Below, one piece after another: positions 56,595-64,000 of a stretch of 64,000 nucleotides of DNA. The stretch is from JAHFPN01 sp963765745 (GTDB taxonomy: Bacteria > Pseudomonadota > Alphaproteobacteria > Rhizobiales > Xanthobacteraceae): assembly GCA_963765745.1 (NCBI GenBank), contig CAVXXM010000011.1, positions 288,122 to 352,121 of the forward strand, given 5' to 3'. The translations under genes were made by a program, and so were the position numbers. Under the pieces are notes generated by a model. It saw only the letters and a program-made list of their open reading frames with translations, ran no database searches and had not been told where the DNA came from. Within the stretch, counting starts at the first letter, position 1. Each line of letters opens with the position of its first letter.

Positions 56595-57988
56595 GCCGGC
56601 TTCTTCCCAAGAGCCTGTTCGGCCAGACCCTGCTCATCCTGCTCGCCGGGCTTGATCGTTTCGCATGCGGTCGGCTCGTGGATCTACACCGCGGATCGCG
56701 AGCAGGCCGTGCGCGCGGTCGGCGGATTTGCCGCTGCGCAGCGCATCGCCAATCTGACCCGGCTCGTGCAGGAGACGCCGCGCGAATGGCGCGAGCGGAT
56801 CGTTGCCGCGTTGAGCGACCAGACGTTCCGCGTCTCGCTCTCGGCCCAGCCGCCGGCAATCGACGTCCGGCAGACGACGACGCGCCGGTTGCGCAGGCGA
56901 TCAAGGAGTTTCTCGTCGATCAGCTGTCGCTCGGCGCCGGCGCGGCAGCCCCGCGTGTCCGCCTCCGCGGCCGGACGGCCCGCCGTTCGGAGGCTGGCAT
57001 CCGATGATGGGGCGCGGCCCGATGATGCACGGCTTCGGCGCGCTTCGGCAGGCTTTCGCGATCTGCAGGTCGCGATGCCCTCTGCCGGATGGCCAGTGGC
57101 TCTCGTTCGCGACGGCTCTGCCCGAGAGCGGCCCGTCGTTCTCGCAGTCAGTTCCTGCTGTCGATGGGAATCATGGCGATCATCATTCTGGGCGTGTCGA
57201 TCTGGGCGGTGCGACGCGTGACGGCGCCGCTTGCCTCGCTGTCGGCGGCAGCCGAGCGGCTCGGCAACGACTTGAATGCTCCTCCGATGCCCGAGACCGG
57301 CACGATCGAGACGCGGCAGGCCTCCCGCGCCTTCAACGCCATGCAGGCGCGTCTGCGTGGTCTGATCGAGAACCGCACGCGCATGCTGGCGGCGATCTCG
57401 CACGACCTGCGCACGCCGCTGACGCTGCTGCGGCTGCGCGCGGAGAACGTCGAAAATGCAGCCGAACGCGAGAAGATGCTGGCCACGATCGCCGAGATGG
57501 ATTCCATGGTCGCGGCGACGCTGAAGTTCGCCCGCGACGAGGCGCGGCCGAACCGCGGCGGCCAACCGACCTCACGGCGCTCCTCGCCAGCGTCGTCGAT
57601 GACATGGCCGACGCCGGGCTTTCCAGTCACGATGGAGCCGGCCGAGCCCATGTCCTACGAATGCCGACCGGCCGCGCTGAAGCGCGCGCTGACCAACCTG
57701 ATCGAAAACGCGGTCAAGTACGGCAAGCGAGCGCGAGCGGCGATCCGTTCGACACCGCGGGTGATCGAGATCACGATCGATGACGAGGGACCGGGAATTC
57801 CCGAGGAGGAGCTGGCCCGCGTGTTCCAGCCCTTCTATCGCGTGGAAGGCTCGCGAAGCCGCGAGACCGGCGGGATCGGTCTCGGGCTGGCGATCGCGCT
57901 GTCCGTTGTCCAGACGAACGGAGGCCAACTAATGCTTACCAACCGGTCGGAAGGGGGTTTGCGCGCCAAGGTTACGCTGCCCGTCTGA
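56591..57988 (+). CDS. Sensor histidine kinase (multiple frameshifts)
   Basis: About 465 residues net. An N-terminal membrane helix (LFGQTLLILLAGL then IVSHAVGSWIYTA) is followed by a periplasmic sensor with a Met/His stretch (MMGRGPMMHGFGA), a second helix (FLLSMGIMAIIILGVSIWAV), HAMP, HisKA with the phospho-His in LAAISHDLRTPLTLL, and an HATPase_c domain (LTNLIENAVKYG, DDEGPGIPEEELARVF, GGIGLGLAIA). At least five or six single-base breaks are seen: an extra T at about 56652, a missing base near 56876, others in 56960-57140, and a compensating pair at 57545-57630. The sensor Met/His run parallels the Met-rich neighbour protein. Confidence 0.8.
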
Positions 57989-58115
57989 TCTTGGACAACG
58001 CTTGGATGCGCGGCCGTCTTGAGGGGCAAGCTTGGCCCGCTCGATCATTGTTGACCCAAGTCAATGACCCAATTCCCTGTTCGGGCACAGGTACTTTTAT
58101 TCAGGAGCCGGGATT

Positions 58116-59453
58116 GTGGCTCCGCCTCCACTCGGGAAAGTGCTCATGCTTGATGTTCCAGCGGCAAAAGGCAGTTCATCACCTGCGTCTCGAGACATCG
58201 AGGCAATCCTTGGGGTCGGTCGCAAAGCTCCGTCGCGGCTGTTCCGCTGGCGCAATTTGTTCTGGGCCGTCGTAGCCGTTGTTGCGATTGTTGGTTTCTA
58301 TGGCGTGTGGTCGCTTAGCGCCACCCGGGCTGCGGTCACCTATGCGACCGAGCCTGCTACGCGTGGCAATCTAACTGTCATCGTCACGGCGACCGGCTCC
58401 GCGCAGCCGATCACCCAGGTCAACGTCTCGAGCGAGCTGTCCGGCACCATCCGCAAGGTCATGTCGACTACAACAGCCCGGTGAAGGCGGGCCAGCCCCT
58501 TGCCGAGCTCGACACCGACAAGCTCAAGGCCGCCGTCGAGAAGTTCGCGCCAAGCTGGACGCGGCGAAGGCCAAGGTGGCCGATGCCGCGGCCACGATCG
58601 AGGAGAAGCGCGCCGAATACGAGCGCAAGAAGGCCCTCGCGGCCAAGGAGATTGCTTCAGCCAGGGATCTCGATCTGGCCAAGGCGGCCTATGACCGCGC
58701 CGTCGCGGGCCATGCGAGCGCGCTGGCCGAGGTCGAGGGTCGCCGAAGCCGATCTGCGGCTCAACGAGACCAATCTCGCCAAGGCCTGCATCTGCTCGCC
58801 GATCGACGGCGTCGTCCTGAAGCGCAACGTCGATCCCGGCCAGACCGTCGCCTCCTCGCTGCAGGCGCCGGTCCTGTTCGTCATCGCCGAGGACCTGCGG
58901 CACATGGAGCTGCAGGTCGATGTCGACGAGGCCGATGTCGGCAAGGTCAAGGTCGGCCAGAAGGCGACATTCAGCGTCGATGCCTATCCCGAGCGCAAGT
59001 TTCCCGCCGAGATCCGCGACATCCGCTACGGGTCGGAGACCGTGCAGGGCGTCGTGACCTACAAGGCGGTGCTGACTATCGACAATTCCGACTTGCTGAT
59101 CCGGCCCGGCATGACGGCGACCGCCGAGATCGTCGTGCAGCAAGTGAGCGACGCGCTGCTGGTGCCGAATGCGGCGCTGCGGTTCTCGCCCAAGTCCGCT
59201 CAGGCCAACCGCCGGAGCGGCGGATTTCTGCAGCGGTTACTCCCGAGATTTCCGTTCGCGCCGTCCGCCGAGCAAGCCGGAGGACACCGGTCGAAGCAAA
59301 AGTCTGGGTGCTGCGCGACGGCGCCCAGTCGCGGTTCCAGTCGTGATCGGCGCGACCGACGGCCGAAGGACCGAGATCGTCGAGGGCGAGATCGTGCCGG
59401 CGCAGCCGATCATCGTCGACGCCGTACACCAAACGCTGACGAGGCCCGCGTGA
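58116..59453 (+). CDS. MacA-like periplasmic adaptor, HlyD family (frameshifted)
   Basis: Membrane-fusion protein of a tripartite efflux system, about 440 residues. N-terminal cytoplasmic stretch and anchor (FWAVVAVVAIVGFYGVW), then YATEPATRGNLTVIVTATGSAQP and VNVSSELSGTI, the lipoyl-like half-motifs SPVKAGQPLAELDTDKLKAAVE and ACICSPIDGVVLKRNVDPGQTV, a coiled coil (KVADAAATIEEKRAEYERKKA), and beta-barrel segments (GQKATFSVDAYPERKFPAEIR). Breaks lie near 58460, 58550, 58740 and in 59215-59340. GTG 58116 has AGGAG upstream; ATG 58146 is an alternative. The stop overlaps the ATPase start (GTGA). Confidence 0.82.
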
Positions 59454-60168
59454 CAAAGCCACGCAGGATCACGCACCGCTCATCGAGCTCCGCGAGCTAC
59501 CAAGGTCTATGGCTCCGGCGGCGCGCGGTGCATGCGCTGGCCGGCGTCGACCTGACGATCGGCGAGGGCGAGTTCGTCGCCATCATGGGGCCCTCCGGCT
59601 CCGGCAAGTCGACGGCGATGAACATCATCGGCTGCCTCGATACGCCGACCGCGGGCGAGTACCTGTTCAAGGGCATCGAGGTCGGGCAGCTCGACCGCAA
59701 CCAGCGCGCGCTGCTGCGGCGCCATTTCCTCGGCTTCGTGTTCCAGGGCTTCAACCTGCTGGCGCGCACGACGGCGGTCGAGAACGTCGAGCTGCCGCTG
59801 ATCTATCGCGGCATGCCGCCGGCCGAGCGCCGGCGCTTGGCGCTCGGCGCGCTCGAGCGCGTCGGCCTCGAGGGCCGCGAGCATCACACCTCGGCGGAGC
59901 TGTCGGGCGGCCAGCAGCAGCGCGTCGCCATCGCGCGCGCCATCGTCACCGATCCCGACGGTGCTGCTGGCCGACGAGCCGACCGGCAATCTCGACACCA
60001 AGACCAGCCGCGAGATCATGGAGCTGCTGACCGGCCTCAACCGCGACCAGGGCATCACGGTCGATCATGGTCACGCACGAGACCGACATCGCCGCCTATG
60101 CGCGCCGCGTCATCCGCTTCGTCGACGGCAGGGTCGAGTCCGATGTCCGCAGCCGAGAGGCCGCCTGA
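59450..60168 (+). CDS. ABC transporter ATP-binding protein, MacB/LolD-type (frameshifted)
   Basis: About 239 residues. Walker A is MGPSGSGKSTAMNIIGCLD, the Q-loop is in FVFQGFNLLARTTAVEN, the signature is ELSGGQQQRVAIARAIV, and Walker B is LLADEPTGNLDT. Breaks: several in 59468-59525 before VHALAGVDLT, an extra G at about 59957 (ATCCCGACGGTG), and an extra G at about 60063 before the H-loop MVTHET. The TGA at 60166 overlaps the permease ATG, so here the MacB ATPase and permease halves are separate genes rather than the fused MacB of E. coli. Confidence 0.82.
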
Positions 60169-61386
60169 TGCTGCTCGAAGCCATCAAGCTCGCGCTGCAG
60201 GCGATCCGGCGCAACGCGCTGCGCTCGTTCCTGACCGTGCTCGGCATCGTCATCGGCGTCGGCTGCCGTCATCGCCATGGTGACGATCGGCAACGGCACG
60301 ACGGCCAAGGTGACCGCCGACCTCGCCAAGCTCGGCACGCAATCTCCTGTTCGTCCGCCCCGGCCAGTTCGGGCCGGGCCGCGCGAGCTCGGACGCGAAG
60401 CCGTTCAACATGCGCGACGTCGAGGCGCTGCAAGAGCCAGCTTCCGGCGTGCGCGCGGTCGCGCCGGTCGCGCAGAAGTCGGTCAACGGTCGATCTATCG
60501 GCGCCGAGAACCGGACCGTCGCCGTGACCGGCACCGACAACGACTATTTCGTCACCGCAGGACTGGCCGCTCGCGGCCGGACGTCAGTTCCTCGACGGCG
60601 AGATCCGCGGCGGCCGGGCCGCCTGCATCATCGGCCAGACCGTGCGCGACAAGCTGTTCGGTCACGTCGATCCGGTCGGCCAGAACCTCCGCGTCGAGAA
60701 CGTGTCCTGCGAGGTGATCGGCCTGCTTGAGGCCAAGGGCCAGTCGAGCTTCGGCACCGACCAGGACGATATCGTCCTCATGCCGCTTGCGCGCCTTCCA
60801 GCGCCGCATCGCCGGCAACACCGATATCGGTACGATTCTGGTCTCGGCCAGGGACGGCGTCGATACCGCCAAGGTCGCAGGCCGATATCGAGCGGCTGCT
60901 GCGCGAGCGGCGGCAACATCGCGGCCGGGCGAGGAAGACGATTTCTCGGTCCGCGACATGAAGCAGATCGTCGCAGACGACCGTCGGGACGACGACCGAT
61001 GCTGACCGGGCTGCTCGGCGCCGTCGCGGCGGTCAGCCTGCTGGTCGGCGGCATCGGCATCATGAACATCATGCTGGTGTCGGTGACCGAGCGCACGCGC
61101 GAGATCGGCATCCGCCTGGCGATCGGCGCGCTCGAGCGCCAGGTGCTGACTGCAGTTCCTGGTCGAGGCCGTGGTGCTGTCGCTGTTCGGCGGCCTCGTC
61201 GGCATCCTGCTCGGCCTCGGCTTGGCCTGGCTCGCGACCAGCGGCCTTCAGGTGCCGTTCCTCATCGATCCGACGATCGTGCTGGTCGCCTTCGGCTTTT
61301 CCGCGCTGGTCGGCGTGGTCTTCGGCTATTTCCCGGCCCGCCGCGCCGCCCGCCTCGATCCGATCGAGGCGCTGCGGCACGAGTAG
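60168..61386 (+). CDS. ABC transporter permease, MacB-like (frameshifted)
   Basis: About 404 residues. The N-terminal helix ALRSFLTVLGIVIGV is followed by a periplasmic MacB_PCD domain (LLFVRPGQFGPGR, SQLPGVRAVAPVAQ, CIIGQTVRDKLFGHVDPVGQ) and a C-terminal FtsX-type helix bundle (LLGAVAAVSLLVGGIGIMNIMLVSVTERTREIGIRLA in parts; VVFGYFPARRAARLDPIEALRHE at the end). Single-base breaks recur at about 60262, 60340, 60430-60445, 60555-60590, 60785, 60880, 60910, 60980 and 61155, the densest in the window. The order adaptor-ATPase-permease indicates an efflux or lipoprotein/peptide export system. Confidence 0.82.
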
Positions 61387-61408
61387 CATCACGCATGCGG
61401 AGGCGATT

Positions 61409-63537
61409 ATGAAGCGCATGGTGATCGGCTTTGCAGCTATTCTCACCGGCCTCAGCGCCGCGGCGTATCTCGGATTGCATCCGACATTCGGAAGCGAAGA
61501 AACCGATCCAAAACCGCCGGTCGCACGCGTCGTCCCAAAAATATTCAAAGAGCACGGTAAGCAACGCGTCGACAATTACTACTGGCTGCGCGAAAGCAAG
61601 AACCCCGAGGTCATTGCGTACCTGGAAGCGGAAAACGTCTATGCCGATGCGCACCTTGCACGCCTCAGGCTGCTGATCGACGAAATCCATGCCGAGATGA
61701 AGCCGCGCGCTATCGACGTGGACTTAGCCCCGCCATTTCTAGACAACGGCTACTACTACCAGCGGCGTTTTGAGAGGGGGAAAGAGTATCAGGTAGTCGT
61801 GCGGCGCAAGGACGTGCCGGGCGCGCCCGAAGAAATCGTTTTCGATGTTTCTGCGCTTGCTGCCCAATATCCCCAAATCCATTTCAATAGATGGCTCGCA
61901 AGTCCCGACGGTGCATACGTGGCTTATGCAGTCGACTTGAAGGGTGACAATTCCAACCAAATTCTCCGTTCGAAAGATTGCAACGGGCGAGATCATTGAC
62001 GCCAGCATCGAAGATGCAATCGGAGATTTCGTCTTCGCGGCCGATAACAAGTCGCTCTTCTACTTGTGGTCCAACCAACTATGGCGTCACACAATCGGTA
62101 CAGACCCATCGAAAGATACGCTGATCTACGAAGAGCCCGACGATACGTTCTCTTTGTCCCTGTATCTATCGAAGTCCAGGAAGTTCATTCTGCTCGAGAG
62201 TACCGGTGAGCTAGCCACCGAGGTTCGCTATCTGTCCATCGACAAGCCGTTGGGCAAATTCAAGATAATGCAGCCGCGCCGGCTCGGCGTGCAGTACTAC
62301 GCCGACCATCTAGGCGATCGGTTCTATATCCGCACCAATCTCGGCGTTCCTGATTTTCGCGTTGTCAGCGCCCCGCAGATGGCTCCGGCCATCGCGAATT
62401 GGCGAGATCTTATTCGCGAGACCCCGGGGCGCTTAATCTTGCATGTCGAGCTCTTCGACAGATTCATCGCAATTGACGAGCAACACGATGCCATCACCTC
62501 GCTGCGCGTCTTCAGCTTGGCGGACATGAAAGAAATTGCCGTTCCTCATTCGGGCGAGATCGGTGTGGTGGCCGCCGGTGGCCTTCGCGGGGTGGTGAAC
62601 CGTGATCCATCGTCGAGTGTGCTTCGGTATCGAGTCATGGGCCCACTGCAGCCTGAGACGATCTATGATTTCCATGTGGTGACTGGCGTGCTTACACCAG
62701 TAAAGCAGGATGCAGCACTCACTTGGTTCAAACCAGAAACGTACCGAATCGAACGCATTCCGGTGACGGCTCCGGACGGTGAGAAGATCCCGGTCACCAT
62801 CGTCTACCGGAAGGATCAGCGTAAGCCAGACGGCAATCCGACGCTCATCTATGGCTACGGAGCCTATTGCTCCAGCAGTGCCGCGCGCTTTCCTGAAAAA
62901 TGGTTCAGCCTGATCGATCGTGGATTTGTCTACGCCATCGCGCATGTGCGTGGCGGCTGCGAAAACGGCCAGCGCTGGCATGGCCAGGGCCGCAAGCTCA
63001 ACAAGCGAAACACATTCACGGATTTCATTGCCGCGACCGAAGCGCTCATCGCAGGAGGTTATGCTGATCCGAAGAATGTCTTCGCCTATGGTGCCAGCGC
63101 GGGAGGCCTGCTCATAGGGTGCGATCGCGAACCTGCGACCCGATCTCTACGCCGGCATTATTGCCGAAGTACCTTTTGTCGACGCAGTTACTTCGATGTC
63201 TGATCCGGAAATCCCGCTTACGACTTACGAGTACGAAGAATGGGGCAATCCTGCGATCAAGGAGCAATACGACTACATGCTGTCCTATTCGCCCTACGAC
63301 AATGTTGCTGCAAAGCCATACCCAGCCATGTTTGTGACGGCTGGCTTTAATGACAGCCAAGTTGGTTATTTCGAACCGGCGAAATGGGTGGCGCGGCTTC
63401 GCGCAACGAAGACCGACAGCAACGAACTTCTGCTGAAGACCACGATGATTGCAGGCCATTTGGGCCCCTCGGGTCGGTTGGGCTCGGTCGAGGAGCGCGC
63501 GCAAATTGTTGCATGGCTAATTGCGCACGTGCGGTAG
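61409..63537 (+). CDS. Oligopeptidase B-like prolyl oligopeptidase (S9A) with export signal (two frameshifts)
   Basis: About 708 residues. An N-terminal hydrophobic segment (MVIGFAAILTGLSAAAYLGL) suggests export or anchoring. A beta-propeller domain (from about residue 40: RVDNYYWLRESKNPEVIAYLEAEN in parts) is followed by the alpha/beta hydrolase domain: IYGYGAY, HVRGGCENGQRWH, the nucleophile Ser in YGASAGGLLIG, Asp in AGFNDSQVGYFEPAKW, and a C-terminal His in IAGHLGPSGR. Breaks: an extra A at about 61963 and an extra T at about 63120. S9A enzymes cut short peptides after basic residues (OpB) or Pro. The last cargo gene of the island, with composition poorer in GC than the efflux genes. Confidence 0.85.
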
Positions 63538-63872
63538 TTCTCTGGCAAGAATGACTTCATATCGCCTTTGGCTGGGCACCACCGAGAAGCGGAATTTACG
63601 ATCGGTAAATCTAACTCCGTGATCTGTGAATTTCCCCCTTCTCCTGCGGACGACGAGTTTTTCCCTGTTCCGCGATAACTCTTCCCTGTTCTCCTCGATC
63701 AAATTCCCTGTTCGCTCGTCTAGGGAATTTTCAAGCAAGCCTTAGAATCGCGCGGGATATCCTTTTCAAGAAATCAGCGATCAGGGATCAGATCGACGAA
63801 ATTCCCTATAATTTGCCACTTATTGTTTCCAGGGAATTCGACCGGCGAGACAGGTTTCAAGCAGACTGCTTC
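63538..63872. other. Intergenic region with iterated TTCCCTGTTC words
   Basis: No gene supported here. TTCCCTGTTC occurs three times in the same orientation at 63661, 63682 and 63704 (spacing 21 and 22 bases). The reverse-complement core AGGGAATT appears at 63722 and 63831, and ATTCCCTA near 63802. The evenly spaced direct copies resemble iterons or regulator/recombinase binding sites and lie just inside the right att-like repeat. Confidence 0.5.
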
Positions 63873-63954
63873 CTCCGCCACGACTTAACACGTTGATATT
63901 GCTTGTGTTTTTATCATTTCGACAGCGCGAATTCATGCGATTTTATCGCGGCTT
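63873..63954 (+). repeat. attR-like direct repeat, right copy
   Basis: A copy of the tRNA-Ser 3' tip and following sequence: CTCCGCCACGACTTAA identical to 52843-52858, then an ungapped stretch differing at 9 positions over 82 in total. Only 8 bases of tRNA are present, so no second tRNA gene is formed. It marks the right limit of the putative island. Confidence 0.75.
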
Positions 63955-64000
63955 CACGCGGACGCGATAGAGGGTGCCGTGCTCGATCGAAATGTCCGCA

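Noticed and set aside
63517..63738. Minus-strand frame with repeated NREE/NREK units at the right end
   Set aside because: The peptide repeats are only the translation of the TTCCCTGTTC DNA repeats, and no ribosome binding site is seen.
63943..64000. Minus-strand C-terminal fragment ending LYRVRVKPR at the window edge
   Set aside because: Only 18 codons lie within the window, partly inside the att-like repeat; too short to call.

Overview
The window is a high-GC stretch of an alphaproteobacterial chromosome. The evidence is a compact sdhCDAB-zapE-mdh-sucCD-sucAB-lpd block, an atpHAGDC operon without F0 genes, the order rplU-rpmA-GNAT/EamA-obgE-proB-proA-nadD-rsfS-rlmH-envC-ctpA-yibQ-rppH, and an ethylmalonyl-CoA-pathway-like lyase/hydratase pair. 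Together these point to the Hyphomicrobiales (Rhizobiales), probably near Bradyrhizobiaceae/Xanthobacteraceae. The placement is inferred from gene order and protein style, not from a search.

Layout. 1-5.1 kb: HXXEE membrane protein, leuD, an MltB-type lytic transglycosylase, a low-GC 'mobile mystery protein' A/B (HTH + Fic) cassette, leuB and a small secreted protein. 5.3-11 kb: SorA-like molybdoenzyme, a membrane-anchored hypothetical, asd and a CoA-lyase/MaoC pair, with two palindromic intergenic repeats. 11-25.6 kb: a LysR regulator divergent from the contiguous TCA block. 25.6-30.8 kb: DUF4337 protein, xerC, priA, membrane adenylate cyclase. 31-36.2 kb: F1 ATP synthase operon with a small two-helix membrane protein between atpD and atpC. 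36.3-49.7 kb: TRAP solute-binding protein, then the conserved housekeeping cluster, mostly on the minus strand. 50-52.7 kb: two tandem amidohydrolases and a Rieske protein. 52.76 kb: tRNA-Ser(CGA).

The last 11 kb looks like a genomic island. The 3' tip of the tRNA-Ser plus about 70 bases downstream is repeated at 63.87-63.95 kb (82 positions, 9 mismatches, no gaps). Between the copies lie a serine-recombinase C-terminal remnant fused head-to-head to a truncated TauE/SafE permease, a Spy-like periplasmic protein, a Met-rich exported protein, an OmpR/histidine-kinase pair, a MacA/MacB-like efflux system split into three genes, and an oligopeptidase B-like protease with an export signal. The gene set suggests an envelope- or metal-stress response cassette; this is inference.

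Many genes, including essential ones (lpd, priA, atpA, nadD, rpmA), carry single-base frameshifts that are nearly all +1 insertions. I read most of these as sequence or assembly errors and annotate the genes across the breaks. In the island genes (56.6-61.2 kb) the breaks are much denser, and genuine decay cannot be excluded there.
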